A stretch of DNA of 64,000 nt from Methanobacterium sp. (GCA_019084405.1 JAHRFX010000089.1:1-64000), one strand, 5' to 3'; shown: positions 10,670 through 21,144, counted from the first letter of the stretch. Program-made: numbers and translations. The notes: generated from the sequence alone by a model not told the origin.

Positions 10670-11833
10670 ATGATAATCAATGCTGATTTGCATATTCACA
10701 GTTGTTTTTCCCGGGCTACTTCTAACAATATGGTCATTAATGCGATAGCCCCCCAGGCAAAATTAAAAGGACTGCATTTGGTGGGAACAGGAGATGGACT
10801 TCATCCTGGTTGGTTAGAGATAATAAAAGATAGCACTACTCCTCAGGAAGATGGAATTTATTCCACAAAAGACTGCGATTTCATCATCACCGCAGAAGTG
10901 GAGGATAATAAGAGAGTGCACCACCTTCTTATCTTACCCTCCCTGGAAACAGCACATGAACTAAGGGCGAAAATGGTATCGGTGGATAAAGAAAGTGAGG
11001 GACGCCCCCGGGTCAGGATGAATGGGGCAGAAATTATGGACCTGGTACATGATTATGATGGATTAATTGGACCGGCCCATGCCTTTACACCCTGGACCAG
11101 CATGTACAAGACTTATGATAGTCACCAGGATTGCTATGGTAAAAAACCTGATTTTTTAGAACTGGGACTCTCAGCAGATACTAACATGGCGGATGTGATT
11201 AAGGAACTGCAAGATGTACCTTTTTTAACTAACTCTGATGCCCATTCTCCGTGGCCTCATCGACTGGGACGTGAATTTAATCAAATGGAGCTGGAAGATA
11301 TCTCTTTCTCTTCCCTGAAGAATACCCTGAAAAGGAAAAAAATAAAGGCAAATTATGGTATGGATCCCCGGATGGGTAAATACCATTTAACAGCCTGTAC
11401 TAAATGCTATCAGATATTCAATCCAAAAAAAGCCCTGGAACTTAAAATGAAATGTCCAGAATGTAAGGGTACTATTAAAAAAGGAGTCGATTATCGCATA
11501 TCTGAAATTGCCACCTGGAATAAACCTCATCACCCTTATCATAGACCCCCTTACATCCATATTTTACCTTTAGCTGAAATAATTGCCTTAACCTATTCCC
11601 GGGGGGTTACCACCAAAGGGGTACAAAGTATATGGGAGTCATTGGTACAGGAATTTGGTAATGAAATTGAAGTGATGATTAATGCTCCTCTGGATGAAAT
11701 AAAAAATATTGATAAAGAGATCTCACCTGCAATTCAAGCTTTCCGTGATAAAACATTGATCATGGTGCCAGGGGGCGGGGGTAAGTATGGGGAGATACAA
11801 TTTCCAGAGAATAATCTGGATAAATATTTATAA
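10670..11833 (+). CDS. Endonuclease Q-like PHP-domain nuclease (TIGR00375 family)
   Basis: A 387-residue protein with an N-terminal PHP metal-dependent nuclease domain ([11 protein letters not shown], residues 5-15; NSDAHS, residues 188-193), then a zinc finger (C243, C246, C262, C265) and a C-terminal region with a GGGGKYGEI motif. This is the layout of endonuclease Q, which in Thermococcales cuts DNA 5' of deaminated or damaged bases such as uracil, hypoxanthine and xanthine. Its closeness to pcn and the GINS-like gene fits a repair role linked to replication. The substrate range here is inferred from the family. Confidence 0.82.
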   Translation: MIINADLHIHSCFSRATSNNMVINAIAPQAKLKGLHLVGTGDGLHPGWLEIIKDSTTPQEDGIYSTKDCDFIITAEVEDNKRVHHLLILPSLETAHELRAKMVSVDKESEGRPRVRMNGAEIMDLVHDYDGLIGPAHAFTPWTSMYKTYDSHQDCYGKKPDFLELGLSADTNMADVIKELQDVPFLTNSDAHSPWPHRLGREFNQMELEDISFSSLKNTLKRKKIKANYGMDPRMGKYHLTACTKCYQIFNPKKALELKMKCPECKGTIKKGVDYRISEIATWNKPHHPYHRPPYIHILPLAEIIALTYSRGVTTKGVQSIWESLVQEFGNEIEVMINAPLDEIKNIDKEISPAIQAFRDKTLIMVPGGGGKYGEIQFPENNLDKYL

Positions 11834-11938
11834 CTTTTTTTATAATTAGCCCCACTAATTTTTATTTTCTTTTTAGATGATGGACTATAATTCGGTGTTA
11901 TATAGTATTAAAAATTAATAAACAATTCAAATTTTAAA

Positions 11939-12021
<83 letters not shown>

Positions 12022-12065
12022 GTTTATTTATGCTTGGTTATAGTATATTAAAAAAAGTTTTTATG

Positions 12066-12141
<76 letters not shown>

Positions 12142-12193
12142 CTTGAAAATGATAAAAATATAATTAAGTTGTGTTTTTATTGTTGTTAGACTT

Positions 12194-12910
12194 TCACCTA
12201 TATATAGGTGACTCTGGTTCTACCTGAACACTTTCAGCCAGTTTCTTTAACCTGGATTCAATTTCCTGTGCTTCTTTAAGTAGTGGTTCAGCCTCAATGT
12301 CTTTATCCAGCATCTTGTTTAAGACTTCAATGACTTCTGCTGCTGCCCGGGGATCCGGGTACTGGTTTAAAACTTCTGCAAATAAACAGGTCGCAGGAAT
12401 CTTTTGTGAAGCGCAACGAGTTAAAAGAGTGCCTGAGATTCCATTAATGTTTCCAAATGGAATTACTGGCACTTCCATCTCTGCTAGCTTTTTTGATGAG
12501 TCTTTACTATTACCGGCACCAGCAACACGGTGGCTTTTTTCACGCACCATCAAGCTGTTGAAAGTAATCAGTTCTTTAGATTTGTTTTTTCCCATCCAGT
12601 CTACTATGGCATTGGTCATGTCATATACGACATTGGGAGGGACAATGAAATCAGAAAGGAACATTACTATTCCTTGTCCCTCGTATATTCTGAAGGGGTG
12701 GATGGCCACTCCCTTATACAGAACTGCTAAGGGGGGGAAATATTTGGAATCGATATATCCTATTTCCCTCATTTTAAGGTCTTCTACCAGTAGCCAGCCT
12801 AGAATATTTCCTATAAGGCCCACTCCTGGTGAAGCTTCTATTACAATAGCGTTTTTGATATCTTCAGAAAGTATGGTACAGCACTCGGTTTTGGTTTCAA
12901 CCATCATCAA
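12194..12910 (-). CDS. PAC2 family protein, second copy
   Basis: A 238-residue PAC2-family protein with the typical [18 protein letters not shown] near the N-terminus, a [12 protein letters not shown] strand pair, a [14 protein letters not shown] loop and a charged helical tail. It is diverged from the paralogue at 9653-10426. The start overlaps the stop of the PepSY gene by ATGA, so the two are probably translated together. Three consecutive ATG codons occur at the start (12910, 12907 and 12904), so the exact N-terminus is open. The cellular role is unknown. Confidence 0.8.
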   Translation of the reverse strand: MMMVETKTECCTILSEDIKNAIVIEASPGVGLIGNILGWLLVEDLKMREIGYIDSKYFPPLAVLYKGVAIHPFRIYEGQGIVMFLSDFIVPPNVVYDMTNAIVDWMGKNKSKELITFNSLMVREKSHRVAGAGNSKDSSKKLAEMEVPVIPFGNINGISGTLLTRCASQKIPATCLFAEVLNQYPDPRAAAEVIEVLNKMLDKDIEAEPLLKEAQEIESRLKKLAESVQVEPESPIYR

Positions 12911-13344
12911 AACCCGGCTCCACCTACATTTTTTCCAGTTACTGCATCTATATGTATTTCTCCTACTCTATTACTACCCACCATTACGGGAACCACATAT
13001 ACGGGTCTACCAGCCATGGTAGTTAATGTAGGATTTCCAGCAACTGCACCATCTTCCAAAATATAATTATTTTGGGCAATACTTCTAGCCTGCGATGCTG
13101 ACATCACGTTTGAACCTCCTGAACTTCCACTACTACTTCCACCACTACTTCCACTAGAACTGCCAGAACTTCCATCGGCATCTCCAGTAGTCACAGAAAC
13201 ATCCGCATCTTGTTGTACAGGATCTGGGTTATTTAGGTCAGTTACTTGCCATAGGTCGGGGGTCTGACTAATCTGATAGCCAGCAGCCGCCACACCTATG
13301 ATCAATACTATAGCGATCGATACTAAAATCTTTGAGTTTATCAT
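12907..13344 (-). CDS. Membrane-anchored surface protein with Ser/Gly linker and PepSY-like domain
   Basis: A protein of 145 residues. The N-terminus ([19 protein letters not shown]) is a membrane anchor or uncleaved signal. It is followed by an acidic spacer, a low-complexity Ser/Gly linker of about 25 residues, and a C-terminal domain ([14 protein letters not shown] ... VYVVPVMVG ... [14 protein letters not shown]) that matches the PepSY pattern, a small domain often found in secreted inhibitors or sensors. Orientation suggests the domain is outside the cell. It lies divergent to frhA across 436 bases and overlaps the PAC2 gene downstream. Function is unknown. Confidence 0.65.
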   Translation of the reverse strand: MINSKILVSIAIVLIIGVAAAGYQISQTPDLWQVTDLNNPDPVQQDADVSVTTGDADGSSGSSSGSSGGSSSGSSGGSNVMSASQARSIAQNNYILEDGAVAGNPTLTTMAGRPVYVVPVMVGSNRVGEIHIDAVTGKNVGGAGF

Positions 13345-13789
13345 TAACTCACCTTCGTCATTAAATTAATTATCACGTTTATATTTGTGATTTGGTGTTA
13401 TTATATATTCCCATTTTTTTAGCTTAAAAGAAAATTATTAACTAAAAAACTAAAATTCATATTCCTAGTGGGATATCCAATAGGATAACATAGTATTGTT
13501 AAGGTATGTTATAAAGTTATCCCTCCCTCAGTTAATATATTAATATATATAAATATAGTTAATACGATTTCAATTATTACTAATAAGAGATTTCTAATAT
13601 TTGATATCTCCTTTTTGCTTCTTTTTTTCATATTTAACAAATATAAGGGGAGTTATGAAAATCTTAGTTAGCCCCTCTAAGAGGTTATATAAATACTTTT
13701 CATTTTATTTTCAATTGAAAAACTTATAACTTATGATACAGTCAATATAAATGTTAGTTATTAAACTTTAAAAACAAGAGGTGATACAT
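13345..13789. promoter_or_regulatory. Regulatory region between the PepSY gene and frhADGB
   Basis: This long intergenic region has a strong TATA box for frhA (TTATATAAATA, 13685-13695). Immediately before it lies the inverted repeat CCTCTAAGAGG (13674-13684), placed where BRE and a regulator would bind. Further upstream, GGATAAC (13483-13489) faces GTTATCC (13516-13522), next to a GGATATCC palindrome at 13471-13478. The leader before frhA would be about 70 bases. A GAGGTGA ribosome-binding site is at 13778-13784. Confidence 0.55.
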
Positions 13790-15007
13790 TTGAGCGAAAG
13801 GATTGTTATATCGCCGACATCACGACAAGAAGGACACGCAGAACTTGTCATGGAAGTCGATGATGAAGGAATCGTGACCAAGGGGCGATACTTCAGTATT
13901 ACTCCTGTTAGAGGTCTAGAGAAGATAGTGACTGGTAAAGCTCCTGAAACTGCACCTGTTATTGTGCAGAGAATTTGTGGTGTTTGTCCAATCCCTCACA
14001 CTCTGGCTTCTGTGGAAGCAATGGATGACTCCCTGGGTATTGAAATACCTAAAGCAGGTAGATTATTAAGAGAATTGACTTTAGCTGCTCACGATATAAA
14101 CAGCCACGCTATACACCAGTTCCTGATAGCTGCTGACTTTGTACCAGAAAACTTAATGGCTGCTGCCATTAACTCCGTTTCTGAAATACGAAAAACAGCA
14201 CAATATGCAGTGGACATGGTTGCTGGTGAGGGTATTCACCCATCCGATGTAAGGATTGGGGGAATGGCTGATAACATCAGCGAATTAGCCCGTAAAAGGC
14301 TATATTCAAGATTTAAACAATTAAAACCAAAATTAGATGAACATGTTGATTTAATCATTGGTTTAGTTGCAGATAAAGGACTACCTGCTGGTTTAGGTGT
14401 GCACAGTCAGCCTACTTTGGCCAGCCACCACCTGTATGGTGACCGAACTAAATTCGACCTGGACAGATTTACTGAAATCATGCCTGAAAGCTGGTATGAT
14501 GATGCAGATATTGCTAAAAGGGCATGTTCCACCATCCCATTATATGATGGCGTAAATGTGGAAGTAGGTCCAAGAGCAAGAGCATCTGTATTCCATGGAT
14601 TCAAAGATACCGGTGTAGTAGCTCAACACATGGCCAGAGCACTAGAAATGAAATCTGCCCTATCCCGATCTATTGCTATACTGGATGAACTGGACACTTC
14701 TGCTCCTGCCCGTGCTGATTTCGATGTAACCGGTACCAATAAACTTGGAATCGGTGCTATTGAAGGACCAAGAGGACTGGATGTACACATGGCTCAGGTA
14801 GCCAATGGTAAGACTCAGTTCTACAGTGCACTGGTACCTACCACCTGGAACATACCAACCATGGGTCCAGCAACTGAAGGTTTCCACCACGAATACGGAC
14901 CTCACGTTATCCGCGCATATGACCCATGTATATCCTGTGCTACTCACGTACTGGTAGTAGACGATGAAGATAACAGTGTCATTAAAAATGAAATGGTCAG
15001 ACTCTAA
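13790..15007 (+). CDS. frhA: Coenzyme F420-reducing hydrogenase, alpha subunit
   Basis: Large NiFe subunit of the F420-reducing hydrogenase, 405 residues from a TTG start. The TTG at 13790 sits 5 bases after GAGGTGA; the GTG at 13781 lies inside that ribosome-binding site. Nickel-iron ligands are present in [10 protein letters not shown] (C63 and C66) and DPCISCATH (C380 and C383, H386). The residues after H386 form the C-terminal extension removed by the maturation protease FrhD, encoded next. The enzyme transfers electrons from H2 to F420 for methanogenesis from CO2. Confidence 0.96.
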   Translation: MSERIVISPTSRQEGHAELVMEVDDEGIVTKGRYFSITPVRGLEKIVTGKAPETAPVIVQRICGVCPIPHTLASVEAMDDSLGIEIPKAGRLLRELTLAAHDINSHAIHQFLIAADFVPENLMAAAINSVSEIRKTAQYAVDMVAGEGIHPSDVRIGGMADNISELARKRLYSRFKQLKPKLDEHVDLIIGLVADKGLPAGLGVHSQPTLASHHLYGDRTKFDLDRFTEIMPESWYDDADIAKRACSTIPLYDGVNVEVGPRARASVFHGFKDTGVVAQHMARALEMKSALSRSIAILDELDTSAPARADFDVTGTNKLGIGAIEGPRGLDVHMAQVANGKTQFYSALVPTTWNIPTMGPATEGFHHEYGPHVIRAYDPCISCATHVLVVDDEDNSVIKNEMVRL

Positions 15008-15026
15008 GCTAGTTTAAGGGAATAAC

Positions 15027-15503
15027 ATGCCATACGATGCGGAGATTTTAGTTGTGGGCTGTGGAAACGTCTTATTCAAAGACGATGGATTTGGCCCAGC
15101 AGTGATAGATGCCCTTGAAGAATACTTCAAGGAACATGAAGAAGAACGTCCAGATAATGCTATGTTTATTGATGCTGGTACGGGAGGCCCTCATTTTGTA
15201 TTTTCATTACCTCATGAATCATGGAAAAAGATGATTGTGGTGGATGTGGTAGAGTATAAGGCGGAACCCGGAGAATTACGAAAATTTGAAGTTGACGAAA
15301 TTCCTAAAGGATCATATGAAAACATGCATTCCTGGCCAGTAAACCAGCCATTACATGAACTCAATGAAAAAATTGAGGTCATGGTTATTGGATGTAAGCC
15401 AAAAGAAGTCTCTGCACCTGATGTGGAAATGGGCCTCACACCCCCAGTTGAAGAAGCTATTCCCAAGGCCATTAAAATGATTTTAAAGGAAATTGGGGTT
15501 TAG
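15027..15503 (+). CDS. frhD: F420-reducing hydrogenase maturation protease FrhD
   Basis: A 158-residue member of the HybD/HyaD endopeptidase family, which cuts the C-terminal tail of the large hydrogenase subunit once nickel is in place. The N-terminal [16 protein letters not shown] supplies the metal-sensing acidic residue of the family, and FIDAGTGG and VDVVEYK are further family blocks. The gene sits between frhA and frhG, the order seen in Methanobacteriales. Confidence 0.93.
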   Translation: MPYDAEILVVGCGNVLFKDDGFGPAVIDALEEYFKEHEEERPDNAMFIDAGTGGPHFVFSLPHESWKKMIVVDVVEYKAEPGELRKFEVDEIPKGSYENMHSWPVNQPLHELNEKIEVMVIGCKPKEVSAPDVEMGLTPPVEEAIPKAIKMILKEIGV

Positions 15504-15505
15504 CA

Positions 15506-16351
15506 ATGAGTTTGATCGCCCGAATTAAGCAGTTTTTAGGATTTGAGGCTAAACCGGATAAAGAAGCCAAACCAGACTCTGCTAAGTCAGCAGATACTGG
15601 GGCTTCGAAACAGGAGGTTGAAAAAGTGGCTGAAGAAAATGCAAAACCAAGAATTGGTTACATCCATTTAAGTGGATGTACCGGAGATATTATATCGTTA
15701 AGTGAAAATTACGATATTCTCGCTGAATTACTCACCAACATGGTGGATATTGTTTATGGACATACCCTGGCAGATGTATGGTGGGATGATGAAAACCCAA
15801 TGCCAGAAATGGACCTGGCTTTAGTAGAAGGTTCTGTCTGTCTGCAGGATGAACACAGCCTGCATGAATTAATGGAAGTAAGGAAAAAAGCAGCAATGGT
15901 ATGTGCTTTCGGTTCCTGCTCTGCTACCGGATGTTTCACCCGGTTCTCCCGTGGAGGACAGCAAGCACAACCAGCACATGAATCATTCGTGCCTATTGCA
16001 GATTTAGTTAAAGTGGACTGTGCTATTCCAGGATGCCCACCATCCCCTGAGATTATAGCAAAAACTGTTGTAGCTCTAATAAACGGCGACATGGACTACT
16101 TACAGCCCATGATCGACTTAGCCGGAATGACTGAAGCATGTGGCTGCGACCTGCAAACTAAAGTAGTGAACCAGGCCCTGTGTATTGGTTGTGGAACCTG
16201 TGCTATGGCTTGCCAGACCAGAGCTCTCGACATGACCGATGGTCGACCAGAATTAAACACAGACCGATGTGTTAAATGTGGAGTCTGTTACGTACAGTGT
16301 CCGCGAAGCTGGTGGCCTGAAGAACAAGTCAAAAAGGACTTAGGACTATAG
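15506..16351 (+). CDS. frhG: Coenzyme F420-reducing hydrogenase, gamma subunit
   Basis: Small electron-transfer subunit of 281 residues. After a charged, Ala/Lys/Asp-rich N-terminal extension of about 48 residues, the proximal cluster region begins ([12 protein letters not shown]), followed by [11 protein letters not shown] and IPGCPPSP. The C-terminal ferredoxin domain binds two 4Fe-4S clusters ([11 protein letters not shown] and [11 protein letters not shown]). It starts 2 bases after frhD and passes electrons from FrhA to FrhB. The N-terminal extension looks flexible and variable. Confidence 0.95.
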   Translation: MSLIARIKQFLGFEAKPDKEAKPDSAKSADTGASKQEVEKVAEENAKPRIGYIHLSGCTGDIISLSENYDILAELLTNMVDIVYGHTLADVWWDDENPMPEMDLALVEGSVCLQDEHSLHELMEVRKKAAMVCAFGSCSATGCFTRFSRGGQQAQPAHESFVPIADLVKVDCAIPGCPPSPEIIAKTVVALINGDMDYLQPMIDLAGMTEACGCDLQTKVVNQALCIGCGTCAMACQTRALDMTDGRPELNTDRCVKCGVCYVQCPRSWWPEEQVKKDLGL

Positions 16352-16363
16352 GAGGTTGAGAAA

Positions 16364-17209
16364 ATGGTTTTAGGTACTTACAAAGAAATAGTTTCTGCAA
16401 GATCAACCGATAAACAAATCCAAAAAGTCTCACAGGATGGAGGAATTGTTACCGGCCTTCTAGCCTTTGCACTGGAAGAAAAAATCATTGAAGGAGCAGT
16501 AGTTGCTGGACCAGGAGAAGACTTCTGGAAACCAGAACCAATGGTAGCCATGTCTGCTGATGAAATCATCGCAGCTGCCGGTACCAAGTACACCTTCTCC
16601 CCTAATGTGATGATGTTGAAAAAAGCCGTTCGACAGTACGGTATTGAAAAATTAGGTACTGTGGCTATTCCATGTCAGACCATGGGTATTAGAAAAATGC
16701 AGTCATACCCCTTCGGTGTCAGATTCCTGGCCGATAAAATAAAATTACTGGTAGGTATATACTGTATGGAAAACTTCCCATTTGCTTCATTAGAAACATT
16801 CATTTCTGAGAAAATGGGAGTTAACCCGGAAATGGTAGAAAAAATGGACATAGGTAAAGGTAAATTTTGGGTATACACTCAGGATGATGTCTTAAGCATA
16901 CCACTAAAAGAAACCCATGGTTACGAACAGAGTGGATGTAATGTATGTCTGGATTATGTAGCTGAATTGGCTGACTTATCCACTGGATCTGTAGGTTCAC
17001 CTGATGGCTGGTCTACTGTCATAACCAGAACCGATGATGGAAATTCCATCTTCCAGCAAGCAATTGAAGCCGGAGCATTCGAGACCAAAGACATGGCCAA
17101 TGTCAAACCTGGTCTGGATCTTCTGAAAAAATTATCTGCTCAGAAGAAGGATAAAAACCAGAAAACAATCGATAAGAGAAAAGAAATGGGATTACCTGTT
17201 CCATTCTAA
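16364..17209 (+). CDS. frhB: Coenzyme F420-reducing hydrogenase, beta subunit
   Basis: Flavin- and F420-binding subunit of 281 residues, the site where F420 is reduced. Typical family segments are [51 protein letters not shown] and a Cys pair in SGCNVCLDY for its 4Fe-4S cluster. An AGGAGG ribosome-binding site precedes the ATG. It is the last gene of the frhADGB operon; a T-rich stretch follows the stop and probably ends the transcript. Confidence 0.96.
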   Translation: MVLGTYKEIVSARSTDKQIQKVSQDGGIVTGLLAFALEEKIIEGAVVAGPGEDFWKPEPMVAMSADEIIAAAGTKYTFSPNVMMLKKAVRQYGIEKLGTVAIPCQTMGIRKMQSYPFGVRFLADKIKLLVGIYCMENFPFASLETFISEKMGVNPEMVEKMDIGKGKFWVYTQDDVLSIPLKETHGYEQSGCNVCLDYVAELADLSTGSVGSPDGWSTVITRTDDGNSIFQQAIEAGAFETKDMANVKPGLDLLKKLSAQKKDKNQKTIDKRKEMGLPVPF

Positions 17210-17243
17210 TTCTCTTCTTTTTTTATTTTAATTACATTTTTAT

Positions 17244-17263
17244 CTCCTGATTACTCCAGGAGG
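17244..17263 (+). promoter_or_regulatory. Hairpin that could hide a ribosome-binding site
   Basis: CTCCTG (17244-17249) can pair with CAGGAG (17257-17262) around a 7-base loop. The right arm contains most of the AGGAGG ribosome-binding site of the TPR gene at 17270. Formed in the mRNA, it would reduce initiation. Function is inferred. Confidence 0.35.
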
Positions 17264-17269
17264 ATTATT

Positions 17270-17644
17270 ATGGATACAATAATTATTTTAGGATCCCTGG
17301 TTATGGTCTGTGTTTATATGATGACTCTTTATTTTTATAACAAATCAAAACAAATCGAAAAAAACAGATCAAATATTATGATTAAGGCGGTTACGGCTTT
17401 TCGCCAGCAAAAATTGGATATAGCTTATAATTATTTTCAAAAAGCATATAAACTATCTCTCAAAACCAGGGACCTGGAGAACACTGCTGAAAGCCTGTAT
17501 TATATGGCACTGATATTGAAAAATAATGGAAACCCGGACAGTGCTATGGAATTTTTAAATGAATCTTTACATTATTATGAAAAAATAGGGGATGAGGAAC
17601 GTATAGAAAAAATATACTCCCATATAACTGAAATTAAAAATTAG
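17270..17644 (+). CDS. Membrane-anchored TPR protein
   Basis: A small protein of 124 residues. The first 20 residues form a membrane helix (IIILGSLVMVCVYMMTLYFY). The rest is helical and holds about two tetratricopeptide repeats (AFRQQKLDIAYNYFQKAYKL and AESLYYMALILKNNGNPDSA), which usually mediate protein contacts at the membrane surface. It follows frhB by 60 bases but has its own AGGAGG ribosome-binding site, which a small hairpin may mask. It converges with map. The partner is unknown. Confidence 0.65.
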   Translation: MDTIIILGSLVMVCVYMMTLYFYNKSKQIEKNRSNIMIKAVTAFRQQKLDIAYNYFQKAYKLSLKTRDLENTAESLYYMALILKNNGNPDSAMEFLNESLHYYEKIGDEERIEKIYSHITEIKN

Positions 17645-17657
17645 GGAAAAGAGGGAA

Positions 17658-18584
17658 TTATTCTGTAATTATCTGACAGCCCTCTTTTTCCACAATTACG
17701 GTATGTTCACTTTGACTTACCCAGGCCCCGGTTTTCTCCCTTAAAACGTGATAGGGATATATTGCCCTGGACTGGATCAACAGCCTCATGGCTGAATTTA
17801 ATCTTTTTTCATCAAAATCAGGAGTCAACCAGCGTGGACTAAAAGGAAGAACTTTGTACTGGGATTTTATTGCTTTTAACACTTTTTGAGCATAAACCAT
17901 ACGTAAAGGCCGATCTCTTAAAAAACGGAATATATAAGTGGGTGTTAAATCAGTTACCAATCCTACCCCATCGGTGGCAAATGGTTCAATGGCCAGAATA
18001 TCACCTTCCTCCAGCTTATGACTATTTTTTTCCTTTATATTGGGTATGGATAAACCGGAGTGCAGTATCCACTGGTCCATACTATGGCCTGTTAAATTGG
18101 CCACCGGGTTAAATCCGTGGCTTTTAATGGTGTCTTCCACCACCTCACCAATTTTCCCCAGTTCAACTCCATCTTTTATGGTACTGATGGCATTGAGCAG
18201 TGCTTCATGTGAAGCATCAATCATTTTTTCATGGTGTTGAACTTTTTCTTCCAGGTATTGCTCTTTACCCAATTCTTCATATCCTGGAACCAGAATACTG
18301 GTGGCGGTATCTGCAATGTAACCATTAATATGGGCTCCTAAGTCTAGTTTAAGCAGATCCCCGGCTTTAATTAATAACTCATCATTAAGGGGAGAGCTAT
18401 AATGGGCAGTTATCTCATTAATAGAAACATTACATGGAAAAGCAGGCTCCCCACCCAGTTCAATTATCTGACTTTCTACAAAATTTATCAAATCTAAAAC
18501 AGGCATCTCATCTTTAATTAGTTTAACTGCATCATCTCTTACTTTTGAGACGATTTTACCGGCTTTTTCATAAGATTCTAACAT
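17658..18584 (-). CDS. map: Methionine aminopeptidase, type II
   Basis: Removes the initiator methionine from new proteins; 308 residues. The two-metal site is recognisable from [18 protein letters not shown] (two Asp), [15 protein letters not shown] (His), AIEPFATDG (Glu) and the C-terminal SEHTVIVE (Glu). The archaeal type II insertion is present. An in-frame GTG at 18593 is less likely than ATG 18584, since GTGAT lies just upstream of the latter and serves as ribosome-binding site. Confidence 0.94.
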   Translation of the reverse strand: MLESYEKAGKIVSKVRDDAVKLIKDEMPVLDLINFVESQIIELGGEPAFPCNVSINEITAHYSSPLNDELLIKAGDLLKLDLGAHINGYIADTATSILVPGYEELGKEQYLEEKVQHHEKMIDASHEALLNAISTIKDGVELGKIGEVVEDTIKSHGFNPVANLTGHSMDQWILHSGLSIPNIKEKNSHKLEEGDILAIEPFATDGVGLVTDLTPTYIFRFLRDRPLRMVYAQKVLKAIKSQYKVLPFSPRWLTPDFDEKRLNSAMRLLIQSRAIYPYHVLREKTGAWVSQSEHTVIVEKEGCQIITE

Positions 18585-18770
18585 AAATATCACAAATTTC
18601 TCTTAATTTTAAAATTCAATCAGTTATTTCATGCAAATCATTTATAAATCAAAGGAAAGGATTTAAAATTATCATTCCTCATATTTATAAAACAGGGATT
18701 AAGTAAGTATCAACTTTATGGCAATTTTTATATATCTTCTACAATAAAAAGTAAAGGGAGGGAATTAAAA

Positions 18771-19187
18771 ATGGCTGAATTATTAGCAATACCCCAAAAT
18801 ATTTTTCTACTGGCCATAGGAATAATTGCGTTAATAGCGATAATTGTAGTGGTAGTTCAGTGGAAAAAGGTGAGGGAAACTCAAAACGATGTTCTTATCA
18901 TGGACAGGCAGATAGAACTTAAAAAAATTTCCATGGTTGAGAAGGATTTAGAATCTAAAAGGCTGATGGAAACCACCATCCCTCTTCCTAAAGACCAGCA
19001 GGAAAAACTATCCCAAATTAGGAAAAATACCTCTGATCTTATGCACGAAGTGGGATTTTTACATAGTGAAATCAGTGAAAGACTGGCTCGTCTGGAAGCT
19101 CAAAGCGAATTTAAAAAACTTCAAAAACTATTAAATGAAATTGAAGAAAAAGAAAAAAAGCTGGATAAAAATACTAAAAAAAATTAA
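18771..19187 (+). CDS. Membrane protein with N-terminal helix and coiled-coil tail
   Basis: 138 residues. Residues 10-30 form one membrane helix ([20 protein letters not shown]), followed by a long, highly charged helical part with heptad-like Leu/Ile spacing, which suggests a coiled coil facing the cytoplasm. A GGGAGG ribosome-binding site precedes the ATG. It is followed 13 bases later by another one-helix coiled-coil protein, so the two may form a complex. I do not recognise the family. Confidence 0.6.
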   Translation: MAELLAIPQNIFLLAIGIIALIAIIVVVVQWKKVRETQNDVLIMDRQIELKKISMVEKDLESKRLMETTIPLPKDQQEKLSQIRKNTSDLMHEVGFLHSEISERLARLEAQSEFKKLQKLLNEIEEKEKKLDKNTKKN

Positions 19188-19200
19188 GGAGGAATAATTT

Positions 19201-19707
19201 ATGACTCCCATAGAACTTTTAGCCATATTGATTTTAGCCGGTGCCATAGTAGTGCTACTGTATTATTATCTGCAGAATAATGGCTATGCAGGCATGGGCA
19301 AGATGAAAAGCCAGGTATATGAATTAGGGGATAAGGTTAGTGGACAGGAAACTGTTTCTGAAGCAAGTGAAAAATTCTCAGGTGTTGGTGAAAAAATGTC
19401 AGGAGTAGGAGAAAAAGTATCTGGAGTAAGTGATAAAATAATGGGTAAAGTAAAAGATGTTCCTATCAGTACCGATATTTTATCCAATAAAATTGACGCT
19501 TTTCTAGATGAAAAAAGTGATGAATTAATAGAAGACTGGTCTTTAGCTACCAAGACTGATATTCAAGACCTGGAAAAACGAATGAATGTGGTCACCCGGG
19601 ACATCGACTCACTGGAAAAAAGATTCAACGAATATCGTGGATTTACCAATAAAAAACTGGATTCCATTGATGAAAGACTGAAAGCTTTGGAAGAACCTGA
19701 AGAATAA
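19201..19707 (+). CDS. Membrane protein with repeated SGVGEK segments and coiled coil
   Basis: 168 residues. The N-terminus is a membrane helix (LLAILILAGAIVVLLYYYL). Residues about 58-85 contain short near-repeats (FSGVGEKMSGVGEKVSGVSDK), an amphipathic pattern. The C-terminal 60 residues form a coiled coil (DIQDLEKRMNVVTRDIDSLE). An AAGGAGG ribosome-binding site lies between the two genes, which are surely one transcript. The pair resembles a membrane scaffold, but no function can be named. Confidence 0.6.
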   Translation: MTPIELLAILILAGAIVVLLYYYLQNNGYAGMGKMKSQVYELGDKVSGQETVSEASEKFSGVGEKMSGVGEKVSGVSDKIMGKVKDVPISTDILSNKIDAFLDEKSDELIEDWSLATKTDIQDLEKRMNVVTRDIDSLEKRFNEYRGFTNKKLDSIDERLKALEEPEE

Positions 19708-19749
19708 TTTCTTCAATTTTTTCTAATTTTACAACTTCCGGGGCAAACC

Positions 19750-19757
19750 TTTATATA
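19750..19757 (+). promoter_or_regulatory. TATA box of initiator tRNA-Met
   Basis: TTTATATA is centred about 28 bases upstream of the first base of the tRNA, the spacing expected for an archaeal promoter starting at or near the mature 5' end. Confidence 0.6.
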
Positions 19758-19780
19758 GGAATACTGCTAATGTTAAGTTA

Positions 19781-19856
<76 letters not shown>

Positions 19857-19963
19857 TTTTTCTTATTTTATCATAATTTAATTCTAAAAATTCTTTTATC
19901 CTTTTTTCTTCTGAATATTATTTATAGGAAGATTTACTTTTATAAAAAAAGTATATTAATACT

Positions 19964-20634
19964 ATGCCATCTTCTGGACCAAAAATCACCAAAGAAAATC
20001 TTTCCCGGCATAAAGTCATAAAAAACTATGATAAAATGAGTAGATGGTATGATATTTTCACCGGGCCAGAAAAGCAATATCTTTATTATGGTTTGCAGAT
20101 TCTACAGGTAACAGAAGGAGATAGAGTTCTAGAAATAGGGTTTGGCACTGGTGATGCATTGATAAGTTGGCCCAATCTGCTGGCGATTCTGGTAAAGTAT
20201 ACGGGATTGATATTTCAGAAGGTATGCTTAAGATCGCTGAATCTAAATTTAAAAAATCAGGCCTTTTAGAAAATATTGATTTGGTTCTAGGAGATGCTAT
20301 CCAACTTCCCTTTGAAGATGAATTTTTTGATGTTATATTCATGAGCTTCACTTTGGAGCTTTTTGATACTTCTGAAATTCCAGTAATCCTTTCACAGTGC
20401 CTCAGAGTCCTAAAAAAAGGAGGCAGAATGGGTGTGGTGGCCCTATCTGATAGGGGGGATGATACTATTATGATTAAAATTTATAAATGGGCAAACCAGA
20501 ATTTTCCAGATTATATTGATTGTAGACCCATTTTAACTCTGCGGGAACTAAAAAAAGCTGGATTTTTCATTAAAAAAGAAGAAGAACTTACTATGTGGAA
20601 TCTTCCAGTGGATGTGGTAGTAGCTGAGAAATAA
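19964..20634 (+). pseudogene. SAM-dependent methyltransferase with a single frameshift
   Basis: Two overlapping frames together give one methyltransferase of about 222 residues. The first (from 19964) carries motif [13 protein letters not shown], then runs out of family sequence. The second (open around 20161 to 20634) continues with [20 protein letters not shown] and FDVIFMSFTLELFD. Loss of one A near 20163-20166 explains the shift (ATAAG where ATAAAG would restore the frame). It is either a recent frameshift or a sequencing error. The gene stands alone between tRNA-Met and rnpB. Confidence 0.8.
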
Positions 20635-20735
20635 TAGAAGGAAGTTTTATATGGGATTAATCATAACCTAATCTTAGATCGAGCTATTAACTATAATACT
20701 TATTCTTATTAGGTCATGTCCTATTTTTATTTATA

Positions 20736-21057
20736 GATTGATGGCAAGCCGAAGGGCAGCCACCGGTTTCCCGTAAGGGTTCAAACTGAGGAAACTCCAC
20801 CCATCACACAGATCCACGGTGCTGTGAGGCACCTGCTGAGAAGCTGGACTCTGGAGCAGAAACGAAACGTCTTTTGGTGAATGAAAATGAAGCTTCCTTA
20901 GAAGAAGCAGAAAGACACTAAAAGGAACGGTGAAACGGCCAATCCGTGGGATGCAAGGGCAAATACTGCTGATGAAAACTGTATGAGGCAGAGGTAGTCC
21001 GCCTAGATGAATGCTGCCGAAACAGGAGGTGGGTTACTCCCGGCATGCCATCAAATC
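20736..21057 (+). ncRNA. rnpB: RNase P RNA
   Basis: Structural RNA of RNase P, which trims tRNA 5' ends. The ends pair to form helix P1 (TTGATGGC at 20738-20745 with GCCATCAA at 21047-21054). Conserved type A core elements are visible: GAGGAAACTCCACC in the 5' part and GAAACGGCCAATCC in the 3' part, then the closing AGGTAGTCCGCC block. The region has no ORF and is richer in GC than its surroundings. Ends are approximate to a few bases. Confidence 0.93.
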
Positions 21058-21144
21058 TTATTTTTAGTAAAATAATTTTTTTAATTCCACTCTAATTAAT
21101 CGAACCTGTTCTAATCTTTTATAGATCATGTAATTAGTTCTGCA

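Noticed and set aside
12297..13022. A 241-codon open frame on the plus strand across the PAC2 and PepSY genes
   Set aside because: It is antisense to two genes with recognisable family motifs and shows no ribosome-binding site or domain; it is a shadow of their codon use.
13595..13680. A possible leader peptide or riboswitch before frhA
   Set aside because: The region is AT-rich with no ORF, no ribosome-binding site and no conserved riboswitch-like pairing that I could recognise.
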